Below are positions 1 to 7,669 of a stretch of DNA of 64,000 nucleotides, piece after piece. A program made the translations under genes and the position numbers. The stretch's first letter is position 1. The number at the start of each line of letters is the position of its first letter. The stretch covers positions 124,001-188,000 of the forward strand of contig CAJTHM010000004.1 of the NCBI GenBank assembly GCA_910576125.1. The letters are read 5' to 3'. Below the pieces are notes generated by a model. It had not been told where the DNA came from. It ran no database searches and saw nothing but the letters and a program-made list of their open reading frames with translations. This stretch comes from Lachnospiraceae bacterium (GTDB taxonomy: Bacteria > Bacillota > Clostridia > Lachnospirales > Lachnospiraceae).

Positions 1-1
1 C

Positions 2-313
2 AGCATCTACGGACAGCCATCAGGCGTGGCTTATCCCGCGTCCAAGTTCGCCGTGAACGGACTGACCAAGTCCCTGGCCAGAGAGCTGGGCAAGGACAAT
101 ATCCGCGTGAACGCAGTGGCGCCCGGCGTCACCAGGACCGACATGGTGGCGGTGCTGCCTGAAGAGCTCATCAAGCCCATTATCGCGGGCATTCCCTTGG
201 GACGTGTGGGAGAGCCGGAGGACGTGGCCAACGCATTCCTTTACCTTGCCAGCGATATGGCGAGCTATGTGACAGGGGTCATCCTGTCCGTGGACGGAGC
301 TGCCAGGACCTGA
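2..313 (+). CDS. Short-chain dehydrogenase/reductase (SDR), 3' end only
   Basis: The window opens inside this gene, and about 103 C-terminal codons are visible. They carry the SDR catalytic Tyr and Lys as YPASK, followed by the usual FAVNGLTKSLARELG helix and the NAVAPG loop. The C-terminal part (EDVANAFLYLASDMASYVTG, then a VDGA ending) is typical of classical SDRs such as FabG-like 3-oxoacyl reductases and sugar or steroid dehydrogenases. NAD(P) binding lies outside the window, so cofactor and substrate cannot be judged. A tRNA gene with its own promoter follows, so this gene probably ends its transcription unit here. The family call is firm; the substrate is unknown. Confidence 0.9.
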   Translation, partial: SIYGQPSGVAYPASKFAVNGLTKSLARELGKDNIRVNAVAPGVTRTDMVAVLPEELIKPIIAGIPLGRVGEPEDVANAFLYLASDMASYVTGVILSVDGAART

Positions 314-409
314 CGGCATGACGGACTTCATGGACGGCCGGGCAGAGGATCGCGTCTGGCCGTCCTGAAATATGTTTTTGAAAAAATATAAATTTTTGAA
401 AAAAATTTG

Positions 410-438
410 TTGACAAAAAGAGATTCTCATTGTATACT
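410..438 (+). promoter_or_regulatory. Sigma-A promoter of the tRNA-Met gene
   Basis: A consensus TTGACA (410-415) is followed after exactly 17 bp by TATACT (433-438). This places the transcription start about 30 bp upstream of the tRNA at 474. AT-rich sequence just upstream (370-409) could act as an UP element. It is a textbook strong promoter, as expected for a stable RNA. Confidence 0.85.
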
Positions 439-473
439 AACAAAGTCGGTTGTGCAGACAAGTTTTTTTATAT

Positions 474-547
474 GGCGAGATAGCTCAGTTGGCTAGAGCA
501 TGCGGTTCATACCCGCAGTGTCGAGGGTTCAAATCCCCCTCTCGCTA
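474..547 (+). tRNA. tRNA-Met (anticodon CAT)
   Basis: A full cloverleaf can be folded: acceptor GGCGAGA pairs with TCTCGCT (474-480 with 540-546, G1-U72 wobble), and the D-arm is GCTC/GAGC. The anticodon stem TGCGG/CCGCA encloses loop TTCATAC with anticodon CAT, and the T-loop is TTCAAAT. The discriminator base is A547. The genomic sequence after it is CTA, so CCA is not fully encoded. The paired first base suggests elongator rather than initiator tRNA. A lysidine-modified tRNA-Ile2 also has CAT and cannot be excluded by eye. Confidence 0.92.
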
Positions 548-551
548 CTAG

Positions 552-590
552 AAAGAATGCTGAGAAATATGATTTTTCGGCATTCTTTTT
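552..590 (+). terminator. Rho-independent terminator after tRNA-Met
   Basis: A long hairpin pairs AAAGAATGC (552-560) and the following TGAGAAA with the TTTTTCG and GCATTCTTT on the other side. It ends in a T run five bases after the tRNA. Confidence 0.85.
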
Positions 591-643
591 AAGTTATGTC
601 AGCCGGACCCTGAAGACCTCTGCGGTTTTCAGGATTTTGTTTG

Positions 644-663
644 TCCAGACAAAAAGGTCTGGA
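644..663 (+). promoter_or_regulatory. Inverted repeat upstream of the GNAT gene
   Basis: TCCAGAC (644-650) and GTCTGGA (657-663) form a perfect 7-bp inverted repeat with a 6-nt spacer, about 50 bp before the GNAT start codon. It may be a regulator site or an mRNA hairpin; nothing identifies the partner. No clear -35/-10 pair was seen around it. Confidence 0.3.
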
Positions 664-711
664 GATTTTTGGGTTGCAGATGTGATAAGATGCTCTTCCG
701 GAGGGAAAAAT

Positions 712-1182
712 ATGGTTATCAGGCGTGGGGAAGAAAGGGATCTGATAGGAATAGGCAGACTGCTGGGCCAGGTCCTGGCGGTGCATCATGACGGGAGGCC
801 GGATCTGTTCAAGAGCGACACGAAAAAGTACACGGACGAGGAGCTTCTGGCTATTTTATGCGATGACACAAAGCCTGTGTTCGTTGCGGTAGATGCCGAC
901 GGCAACGTTGTGGGCTACGCATTCTGCGTATTTAAACAGCATTTAAACGACAACATATTGACGGATATCAGGACACTGTATATCGACGATTTGTGTGTGG
1001 ACGAGTCTTCCAGAGGGAAGCATATAGGCAGGGACCTGTATGAGTATGTGCTGGAGTTTGCCAGAAGAGAGGGCTGCTATAACCTGACCCTGAATGTATG
1101 GGAATGCAATCAGGGCGCGAAGAGATTCTATGAAAGCTGCGGGCTGCTGCCCCAGAAGACTGGAATGGAAAAGATACTGTAG
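712..1182 (+). CDS. GNAT family N-acetyltransferase
   Basis: A 156-residue protein with the GNAT fold. The acetyl-CoA binding loop is seen in VDESSRGKHIGRDLYEYV (R-G-K-x-I-G, the Q/R-x-x-G-x-G/A motif), followed by the FARREGCYNLTLNVWECNQGAKRFYESCGL strand-helix pattern of motif B. ATG 712 is chosen because GGAGGG sits just upstream (about 699-704). An in-frame upstream ATG at 637 has no ribosome site and would add a non-family extension. Acceptor substrate is unknown. The gene stands alone between the tRNA and the helicase, with an inverted repeat in its leader. Confidence 0.85.
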   Translation: MVIRRGEERDLIGIGRLLGQVLAVHHDGRPDLFKSDTKKYTDEELLAILCDDTKPVFVAVDADGNVVGYAFCVFKQHLNDNILTDIRTLYIDDLCVDESSRGKHIGRDLYEYVLEFARREGCYNLTLNVWECNQGAKRFYESCGLLPQKTGMEKIL

Positions 1183-1224
1183 GCGGCACACATTTTTAAA
1201 GAAGGGAAGTTTAGGTAATTCAGG

Positions 1225-3567
1225 ATGAACGAATGGAACGAAGCGCTGGCAGAGGATATGGCAGCGGAGCAGGATCAGATGGCAGAGCAGAATGCGGCAG
1301 CAGAAACGGAAAAGGCCGCGGAGAGAGCTAAGCAGAGCGAGGGAACAGATATGAACGGAACGACAGAGTGGAACGAGACGGAAGAACTACAGGAAACCAC
1401 GGAAGAATGGGATGAGGGCGAAGACTCTGACGCGGAAGAGACGTCGGAGGAGACGGAAAGCTCAGATGAGTACGAAGAGCTCGATACAGAAGACATGACA
1501 CAGGAACAGGCAGCGGAGCATACAGATGATGTTTCCGAAAAGAAAAAGGATGCGCGGACAGACGAAGGGGACGCGGACGGTGTGGATTCGTCCAGTCTGG
1601 CTTCCATCGAGCCCCTTTTGGATGACCGCATCGTGCGTGCGGTACGGGAGATGGGCTTCGAGAAGCTGACCCCCATCCAGGTACAGGCGATTCCTTACCT
1701 GTTGGACGGAGAGGACATCATCGGACAGGCCCAGACGGGGACCGGCAAGACGGCAGCCTTTGCCATCCCTGCCCTGCAGAAGATTGACCCGGATTTAAGG
1801 AAGCCTCAGACGATTATCCTCTGCCCCACCAGGGAGCTTGCCATGCAGGCAGCGGAGGAAATCCGCCATATAGCGAAATATATGCACGGCATTAAGGTGC
1901 TTCCTGTTTACGGCGGCCAGGACATCAGCAAGCAGATCAGGGGCCTGAAAGAGGTGCAGATCGTGGTGGGCACGCCCGGACGCGTGATGGATCATATGCG
2001 CCGCCGCACCATCAAGCTTGACTATGTGAACATGGTAGTGCTGGACGAGGCGGATGAGATGCTGGATATGGGATTCCGCGAAGATATGGAGCTGATACTG
2101 GGCGAGATTCCCAATGCCCATCAGACAGCCCTGTTTTCCGCCACTATGCCCCAGCCGATTCTGGAGATTGCCAACCAGTTCCAGAAAGACGCGAGACTGG
2201 TGAGGGTGGCCGCGAAAGAGCTGACCATCCCGCTGGTGTCCCAGAGATATTACAGGGTAAAGAGCCAGGACAAGGATGCCGCCTGCATCCGCCTGCTGGA
2301 ATATTATCAGCCGAAGCTCTGCCTGATTTTCTGTAATACGAAAATCAAGGTGGACGAGGTTTCGGAGATGCTGAAGAAAGCCGATTTCCGTGCGGAGGGG
2401 CTTCATGGGGACATGTCCCAGCACCAGAGGGATGTAGCCATGAACCACTTCAGGAACGGCAGCACCAATATCCTGATTGCTACGGATGTGGCGGCGAGAG
2501 GCATCGACGTGGACAATGTGGAGGTGGTCATCAATTACGATGTGCCCCAGGACAACGAATACTATGTGCACCGTATCGGCAGGACAGGCCGTGCGGGCAA
2601 GACGGGACGGTCGTTCACCTTTGTCAGCGGAAGAGAGCTTTTCCGTGTAAAACAGATAGAGCGTTTCTGCCATACTGCCATCGAGGAGAGGGAACTTCCC
2701 GCCGCCTCCAAGGTAATGAAGGCGAAAGCGGAGAAATATCTGAACCAGTCCTGGGAGCTTCACGGACGCGACGACATAGATTTGATGAAGAGTTATGTGG
2801 AGCGGAAGATGGAGGAAGAGGGCTGTGATGCTTTAGACCTTGCTGCCGTGATGTTGAAATATCATATCGGTGATATCGGGCCGGAGATAGAGGCCGATGA
2901 TTATGAGTCCCGCGGCGGCCGTGGAGAGCACGGAAGAAGAGGCCGCAGGAGACGCGGCCGGGATGAGGAGCGCCGCGGACGCGACAGGGACGAGAACCGT
3001 GAGAGCCGCAGGAGGCGCGGCAGGGAGGAAGACCGTGAGGAGCGCCGCGGCCGTGACCGTGACGAAGAGCGTGAGAGCCGCCGGAGATTCGACCGGGATG
3101 AGGACCGTGGCCGTGACCGTGACGAAGAGCGTGAGAGCCGCCGGAGATTCGACCGGGATGAGGACCGCGAGGAGCGCCGCAGCCGTGACCGTGACGAAGA
3201 GCGTGAGAGCCGCAGGAGGCGCGGCAGGGAGGAAGACCGCGAGGAGCGCCGCGGCCGTGACCGTGACGAAGAGCGTGAGAGCCGCAGGAGGCGCGACCGA
3301 GATGACGACCGTGAGAGCCGCCGGAGATTCGACCGCGAGGAGCGCCGCGACAGCCGCAGAAAACGTGACCGAGGAGAGGACCGAGGAATTCATGGAAGGT
3401 TCGAGCGGGAGAGCAGCCGTGAGAGCCGCAGGAGGCGGGATGACGACCGCGACAGCCGCAGAAAACGCGACCGTGAGGAGAGCCGTTCTTCCAGACTGCG
3501 TGACATCAGGATGGAGGGCAGCGAGAAAGGGCTTGCGTTCTCTTTCCCCAAGAAAAAAAGGAAATAG
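1225..3567 (+). CDS. DEAD-box ATP-dependent RNA helicase with acidic head and RDR/E repeat tail
   Basis: A 780-residue RNA helicase. All core motifs are present: Q motif near 144-155, Walker A AQTGTGKT (169-176), PTRELA, DEAD (274-277), SAT (305-307), ATDVAARGID and HRIGRTGRAGKTG. The CsdA/CshA class it resembles unwinds rRNA and mRNA in cold adaptation, ribosome assembly and the RNA degradosome. Two parts are unusual. Residues 1-125 are a strongly acidic, low-complexity head. Residues from about 560 to 765 are a repeated alternating-charge tail of RDRDEERESRRR-like units, ending in the basic KKKRK. Such tails commonly bind RNA or drive condensate formation; that role is inference here. The start at 1225 has only a weak, distant GAAGGG, and an ATG at 1258 is an alternative. 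ispF follows after 6 bp. Confidence 0.93.
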   Translation: MNEWNEALAEDMAAEQDQMAEQNAAAETEKAAERAKQSEGTDMNGTTEWNETEELQETTEEWDEGEDSDAEETSEETESSDEYEELDTEDMTQEQAAEHTDDVSEKKKDARTDEGDADGVDSSSLASIEPLLDDRIVRAVREMGFEKLTPIQVQAIPYLLDGEDIIGQAQTGTGKTAAFAIPALQKIDPDLRKPQTIILCPTRELAMQAAEEIRHIAKYMHGIKVLPVYGGQDISKQIRGLKEVQIVVGTPGRVMDHMRRRTIKLDYVNMVVLDEADEMLDMGFREDMELILGEIPNAHQTALFSATMPQPILEIANQFQKDARLVRVAAKELTIPLVSQRYYRVKSQDKDAACIRLLEYYQPKLCLIFCNTKIKVDEVSEMLKKADFRAEGLHGDMSQHQRDVAMNHFRNGSTNILIATDVAARGIDVDNVEVVINYDVPQDNEYYVHRIGRTGRAGKTGRSFTFVSGRELFRVKQIERFCHTAIEERELPAASKVMKAKAEKYLNQSWELHGRDDIDLMKSYVERKMEEEGCDALDLAAVMLKYHIGDIGPEIEADDYESRGGRGEHGRRGRRRRGRDEERRGRDRDENRESRRRRGREEDREERRGRDRDEERESRRRFDRDEDRGRDRDEERESRRRFDRDEDREERRSRDRDEERESRRRRGREEDREERRGRDRDEERESRRRRDRDDDRESRRRFDREERRDSRRKRDRGEDRGIHGRFERESSRESRRRRDDDRDSRRKRDREESRSSRLRDIRMEGSEKGLAFSFPKKKRK
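2926..3480 (+). repeat. Degenerate tandem repeats encoding the helicase tail
   Basis: Several 50-75 bp units recur. The block at 3061-3107 is repeated exactly at 3121-3167 (60-bp period), and parts recur near 3187-3215 and 3262-3290. The units encode RDRDEERESRRR with either FDRDEDR or GREEDREERR linkers. Near-identical DNA, not only similar protein, implies recent slippage or recombination, so copy number probably differs between strains. The repeat bias also creates long antisense open frames that are not genes. Confidence 0.85.
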
Positions 3568-3573
3568 GGCAGT

Positions 3574-4110
3574 ATGAGAATCGGAACAGGATATGATGTC
3601 CACAGGCTTGTCCGGGACAGGAATTTGATAATCGGCGGTGTGAAGATAGAGTATGAGAAAGGGCTGGCTGGCCATTCGGACGCAGATGTGCTTCTCCATG
3701 CCGTCATGGACGCCCTTTTGGGGGCGGCGGCCCTGGGCGATATCGGAAAGCATTTCCCGGACAGCGACCCGGCCTATGAGGGGATTTCTTCCATAGCGCT
3801 GTTGGAAAAGGTAGGAGCGCTGCTGGAGGAAAAAGGCTTCGTGATAGAGAACATCGACTCCACCATCATAGCCCAGGCGCCGAAGATGCGCCCTCATATC
3901 GACGCTATGCGGGAAAATATCGCAAAGGCGCTGGGGCTGGAGACGGAATTCGTCAGCGTGAAAGCCACCACAGAAGAGGGTCTGGGTTTCACCGGCGCAG
4001 GCCAGGGCATCGCTGCGCAGGCGGTATGCCTGCTGACGAGTCCATTTGACTTGACGGCGCAGCAGATTGCGGGCGGGTGCGGGGGCTGTGCGGGCTGCCG
4101 CAAAGGTTGA
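3574..4110 (+). CDS. ispF: 2-C-methyl-D-erythritol 2,4-cyclodiphosphate synthase
   Basis: IspF converts CDP-methylerythritol 2-phosphate to the cyclic diphosphate in the non-mevalonate isoprenoid pathway. Hallmarks are visible: [11 protein letters not shown] with metal ligands Asp8 and His10, [19 protein letters not shown] with the third ligand His42, GDIGKHFPD, and near the end [17 protein letters not shown]. The family is about 157 residues; this one is 178. The extra C-terminus includes [12 protein letters not shown], four cysteines and glycines that are not part of the IspF fold. ispF next to cysE/cysS matches the Bacillus ispD-ispF-gltX-cysE-cysS order, here without gltX. It starts 6 bp after the helicase and probably shares its transcript. 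Confidence 0.96.
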   Translation: MRIGTGYDVHRLVRDRNLIIGGVKIEYEKGLAGHSDADVLLHAVMDALLGAAALGDIGKHFPDSDPAYEGISSIALLEKVGALLEEKGFVIENIDSTIIAQAPKMRPHIDAMRENIAKALGLETEFVSVKATTEEGLGFTGAGQGIAAQAVCLLTSPFDLTAQQIAGGCGGCAGCRKG

Positions 4111-4156
4111 GCTGTTGCGGACAAAATGCATGCAGACAAATGAATGAAAATATTGA

Positions 4157-4185
4157 TTGACAGAATCGTTTTTTTTGCATATTCT
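4157..4185 (+). promoter_or_regulatory. Sigma-A promoter of the T-box leader
   Basis: TTGACA (4157-4162) and TATTCT (4180-4185) are separated by 17 bp, just before the T-box leader RNA. Confidence 0.75.
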
Positions 4186-4194
4186 GTTTAGTAG

Positions 4195-4509
4195 GGAATT
4201 GCCATTGATTTTATCATAAGTGTTAAATGCAGGGAACGGAGAGAGTACTTTTCCGGACAGGGTGTCAGAGAGGGACTGTAAAGGTGCTGGAAGCAGTCCT
4301 CGCCGGGGGAAAAGGAAGTGCATCCGGGAGCAGGTTCGTTGAAAGGCCTTGACCGCAGAAGCCCCTCGGAGGAGCGGGCAGGCGGGCAGGAATGGTAGGC
4401 GGACACGCAGGCGCGCGTTAGGCGTATTGAGGGAAAGGCCCATGGGCCTTTAAGTAGAGTGGAACCGCGGATTATCCGTCTCTAAAGAGAGGGACTGTCC
4501 GCGGTTTTA
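4195..4509 (+). promoter_or_regulatory. T-box leader, cysteine specifier, controlling cysE and the downstream genes
   Basis: A T-box RNA senses uncharged tRNA by pairing with its anticodon and its NCCA end. The conserved T-box core AGTGGAACC lies at 4458-4466, with the tRNA-pairing TGGA at 4460-4463. It is followed by a terminator that pairs ACCGCGGA with TCCGCGGT and ends in TTTT (4464-4507). Stem I shows AGAGAG elements and the apical GGTGCTGGAAG loop region (about 4282-4292). The specifier is read as TGC (Cys) at 4319-4321, in GAAGTGCA context. Cysteine agrees with the genes downstream: serine acetyltransferase, then cysteinyl-tRNA synthetase. The specifier call rests on manual folding. 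Confidence 0.88.
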
Positions 4510-4644
4510 GCGTGGGAAGAAGTTCGCTTTATGGGCCATCCCACGCGGAAGAATGCCAGGGGCAGGCATTCTCCCGGGGTTTCGCAAGTGCAGGTTTTGT
4601 GTAGGGGTGTAGTGTTGAAGGGGTGGTTCTGGAAAGGGGATCGT

Positions 4645-5322
4645 ATGGGGATTATTAGGAATATTACGGAAGAGATTCGCATTATCAGGGAGCGGGATCC
4701 GGCTATTCACTCTTCCATGGAGGTGTTTCTTTATCCCAGCTTTAAGGTGATGATACATTACCGGATTGCCCACAGGCTTTACGAGAAAGGGCATTATTTC
4801 TGGGCCAGGTGGGTTTCGCAGAGAGGGGTGCGCAAGACAGGGATTGAGATTCATCCCGGCGCGAAGATTGGGAAGGGGTTCTTTATTGACCACGGAAATG
4901 GCGTCATTATCGGAGAGACGACCATTATCGGGGACAATGTGACCCTGTACCAGGGGGTGACTTTGGGAGGTACGGGTAAGGAGCATGGCAAGCGCCATCC
5001 CACCATCGGCAACAATGTGATGATCAGCGCGGGGGCGAAGGTTCTGGGCTCCTTTACTATCGGCGACAATTCCAAGATAGGCGCGGGAAGCGTGGTCCTA
5101 AGCGAGGTGCCCCCCTGTTCCACGGTGGTGGGCGTGCCGGGGCGGGTGGTGAAGCGGGGCAATCAGGCGCTGCCCCAGGAGACTTTGAACCAGACGGACC
5201 TGCCCGATCCGATCAAGGAGGACATCGCGAATCTGCAGCATGCCAATTCGGAGATGATTAACCGCATCCTGGAGCTGGAGCAGCAGATGAAAGCCCTGAC
5301 GGGGAGCAGCAGAAGGGAATAG
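4645..5322 (+). CDS. cysE: Serine O-acetyltransferase
   Basis: CysE acetylates L-serine with acetyl-CoA, the first step of cysteine synthesis. The 225-residue protein has a short helical N-terminal part (IRIIRERDPAIHSSMEVFLYPSFKVMIHYRIAHRLY) and then the left-handed beta-helix of hexapeptide repeats (IHPGAKIGKGFFIDHGNGVIIGETTIIGDNV). The active-site region DHGNGVIIGE and the GGTGKEHGKRHP loop are present. ATG 4645 follows GGAAAGGGGA and fits the family start; an in-frame ATG at 4531 would run back toward the T-box terminator and is rejected. It is the short, Firmicute-type CysE. It is the first gene after the cysteine T-box, so it should be induced when tRNA-Cys is uncharged. Confidence 0.95.
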   Translation: MGIIRNITEEIRIIRERDPAIHSSMEVFLYPSFKVMIHYRIAHRLYEKGHYFWARWVSQRGVRKTGIEIHPGAKIGKGFFIDHGNGVIIGETTIIGDNVTLYQGVTLGGTGKEHGKRHPTIGNNVMISAGAKVLGSFTIGDNSKIGAGSVVLSEVPPCSTVVGVPGRVVKRGNQALPQETLNQTDLPDPIKEDIANLQHANSEMINRILELEQQMKALTGSSRRE

Positions 5323-5326
5323 AGAC

Positions 5327-5602
5327 ATGAAGCTGGTTATTCATCATCGGCAACAGTGCCGTGGGCAAGATGACCGTAGGCCGGGAACTGATGAATATAA
5401 CGGATTTACGGCTTTTCCATAACCATATGACGACTACTATGTGGAGCTGGCGGCTTCCGAAGAGGTGCGCAAAGCAAGGAACGTGACGGAGAACAGGCTG
5501 CGCTACAAGGCATCGAAGCAGGATATCGAAACTTCTTTCCGCAGGCTACAGAGCTATGACGAAAGATACAGGCTGGAAATCAAAGAGCGTTTCCGGCTGT
5601 GA
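5327..5602 (+). pseudogene. Broken P-loop kinase-like gene (frameshift plus internal deletion)
   Basis: Starting at ATG 5327, MKLVI runs out of frame. In the +1 frame the text continues as FIIGNSAVGKMTVGRELMN and LRLFHNHMT, with Walker A GNSAVGKM. The frame then changes back and resumes as DYYVELAASEEVRKARNVTENRLRYKASK, ending at TGA 5600-5602. Intact Firmicute proteins that I recall as shikimate-kinase-like or AAA-family P-loop proteins begin with such a segment and have about 60-70 residues between the halves; these are missing here. The gene therefore has one frameshift near 5341 and one internal deletion near 5434. It lies between cysE and cysS and probably no longer makes protein. Confidence 0.75.
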
Positions 5603-5678
5603 GGGTATGGAGAGAAAGACGAATCGATTTACGGTAGGAAAATAAGCACTATAGCCCGGTGGGGCAGAGAGGAGAAAA

Positions 5679-7100
5679 ATGGAGAACAAGCTAAGAATCT
5701 ACAACACGCTCACCAGAAAGGTGGAGCAGTTCATCCCCAATGAGGAGGGAAAGGTAGGCATGTACACCTGCGGCCCCACGGTGTACCATTTTGCCCATAT
5801 CGGGAACCTGAGAAGCTATATTATGGAGGATTTGCTGGAAAAAACCTTACGGTATATCGGCTATGATGTGAAGCGGGTCATGAACATCACGGACGTGGGA
5901 CATCTGTCCAGCGACGCGGACACCGGCGAGGACAAGATGCTCAAGGGCGCGAAGCGGGAGCACAAGACGGTGATGGAGATTGCGAAGTTCTACACGGATG
6001 CTTTTTTCGCCGACTGCGCAGACCTGAACATCAAGACACCGGATGTGGTGGAGCCTGCCACCAACTGCATTTCTGAGTTCATCCGCATGATAGAGGGGCT
6101 CCTGGAGAAGGGCTATGCCTATGAGAGCGGCGGGAACATCTACTTTGACACCTCCAAACTGAAAGAGTATTATGTGCTCTCCAACCACAGCGAGGAGGAG
6201 CTGCTGGTGGGCGTGCGGGACGACGTGGACGAGGATGGGAACAAGCGGAACAAGACGGATTTCGTGCTGTGGTTCACCAAGTCCAAGTTCGAGGATCAGG
6301 AGCTGAAGTGGGAGAGCCCCTGGGGGCTGGGGTATCCCGGCTGGCACATCGAGTGCTCCTGCATCTCCATGAAGCATCTGGGCGAGTACATGGACATCCA
6401 CTGCGGCGGCGTGGACAATATCTTCCCTCATCACACCAACGAGATTGCCCAGAGCGAGGCCTATCTGGGGCATAAATGGTGCAATTACTGGGTTCATGTG
6501 CATCATCTGAACGATAAGGCGGGGAAGATGAGCAAGTCCAAGGGGGAGTTTTTGACGGTTTCTCTGCTGAAGTCCAAGGGCTATGACCCGAAAGTGTACC
6601 GGCTGTTCTGTCTCCAGTCCCATTACCGCAAGCCCCTGGAGTTCTCCTTTGACGCACTGGACAATGCCCGGGCGGCCTATGAGAAGCTGGTGAAGCGCAT
6701 CGGCGGGCTGGGGAAGGAAGGGGAAGCGGACCGGGAGAAAGCGGAACTTTACAGGCAGAAGTTCCAGGCGGCTCTGTGCGACGATTTGAATTCCTCCATG
6801 GCGCTGACGGTGCTTTACGACATGCTGAAGGAGGAGATGTCGGATGCCACGAAATATGCCCTGGCGGAGGACTTCGACAAGGTGCTGTCCCTGGATCTGA
6901 CCACAGCTTATGCGGAAAAGGAGGCGGACAGCGGTGTGGACGCCGAGATGGAGAGTTATATTTTAGAGAAGATCGAAGAGCGCAAGGCTGCCAAGAAAGA
7001 GAAGAATTTTGCCAGAGCAGATGAAATCAGGGCAGAACTGCTGGAGAAAGGGATTATCCTGGAAGATACTCGTGAGGGCGTGAAATGGAAGAAAGCATAA
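5679..7100 (+). CDS. cysS: Cysteinyl-tRNA synthetase
   Basis: Charges tRNA-Cys with cysteine. The 473-residue protein has the class I signatures: HIGN at residues 40-43 within CGPTVYHFAHIGN, and KMSKS at 283-287. The zinc-binding site is seen as Cys31, the Cys in WHIECSCIS, and the HHTNEIAQSEA segment with two histidines. A helical anticodon-binding region ends the protein. Length is normal. ATG 5679 follows GAGAGGAG. It lies downstream of the cysteine T-box and cysE, as in Bacillus subtilis, and overlaps the next gene by 16 bp, which suggests translational coupling with mrnC. Confidence 0.97.
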   Translation: MENKLRIYNTLTRKVEQFIPNEEGKVGMYTCGPTVYHFAHIGNLRSYIMEDLLEKTLRYIGYDVKRVMNITDVGHLSSDADTGEDKMLKGAKREHKTVMEIAKFYTDAFFADCADLNIKTPDVVEPATNCISEFIRMIEGLLEKGYAYESGGNIYFDTSKLKEYYVLSNHSEEELLVGVRDDVDEDGNKRNKTDFVLWFTKSKFEDQELKWESPWGLGYPGWHIECSCISMKHLGEYMDIHCGGVDNIFPHHTNEIAQSEAYLGHKWCNYWVHVHHLNDKAGKMSKSKGEFLTVSLLKSKGYDPKVYRLFCLQSHYRKPLEFSFDALDNARAAYEKLVKRIGGLGKEGEADREKAELYRQKFQAALCDDLNSSMALTVLYDMLKEEMSDATKYALAEDFDKVLSLDLTTAYAEKEADSGVDAEMESYILEKIEERKAAKKEKNFARADEIRAELLEKGIILEDTREGVKWKKA

Positions 7101-7633
7101 AGACGCCAGACAGGCCGGAGGATGGAAGAGACGGCAGTCTCGGAATGAATGCGGGAGACAGGTGCGGTCAGGCATGGGAAGAAGCGGGAAAGAACACGGG
7201 CAGGGGAAGTCTGCTTGCGGCAATCAAGGATGTTTTTCCCGGTAAACAACAGGATATCCGCAGCTATTCTCCCCTGACGCTGGCCTATATCGGGGACGTG
7301 GTCTATGATTTGATCATACGCACGGTGGTGGTGTCGCGGGCGAACCGTCCCGTGAACGATCTGCATCGGATTACCGTGCGGTATGTCAGTGCGGGCGCCC
7401 AGTCCAGGATTGTACAGACCCTGATGGACAGCTTTACGGAAGAAGAACAGTCGGTTTACCGTCGCGGAAAGAACTCAAAACCGCACACTACGGCCAAGAA
7501 CGCCAGTGTGTCGGATTATCTGAAAGCCACCGGTCTCGAGGCAGTGATAGGATATCTCTATCTGACGGACAATATGGAGCGGGCATTATATCTGGTAAAA
7601 AAGGGCATCGAACTGGCAGGATTGGAAATATGA
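7085..7633 (+). CDS. mrnC: Mini-ribonuclease III
   Basis: Mini-III is the RNase III catalytic domain without the dsRNA-binding domain; in Firmicutes it matures 23S rRNA ends. The catalytic core starts at LTLAYIGDVVYDLIIR (acidic metal-binding helix) and continues through KNSKPHTTAKNASVSDYLKATGLEAVIGYLYL, with the second acidic motif. The total is 182 residues against roughly 130-140 for the family. The extra 45 or so residues are an unconserved N-terminal extension inside and just after the cysS overlap. A GTGAGGG precedes ATG 7085, and an internal ATG at 7145 could also serve. Its place after cysS and before rlmB matches B. subtilis synteny. Confidence 0.93.
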   Translation: MEESIKTPDRPEDGRDGSLGMNAGDRCGQAWEEAGKNTGRGSLLAAIKDVFPGKQQDIRSYSPLTLAYIGDVVYDLIIRTVVVSRANRPVNDLHRITVRYVSAGAQSRIVQTLMDSFTEEEQSVYRRGKNSKPHTTAKNASVSDYLKATGLEAVIGYLYLTDNMERALYLVKKGIELAGLEI

Positions 7634-7669
7634 AAATCCCCAAAAAGGGACAATAGAGAAGGAGGAAAT

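Noticed and set aside
2926..3480. CRISPR-like array
   Set aside because: Repeats are in frame with the helicase and have no constant-length unique spacers; no cas genes are in the window.
2897..3577. Second plus-strand frame in the repeat region
   Set aside because: Out-of-frame shadow of the helicase repeats, composed of Ala/Val/Thr repeats with no family likeness.
2833..4443. Long minus-strand open frame (536 codons) opposite the helicase tail and ispF
   Set aside because: It exists because the repeated Arg/Asp/Glu codons leave the opposite strand without stops. Its product is low-complexity Ala/Val repeats, it has no ribosome site, and it crosses two clear plus-strand genes.
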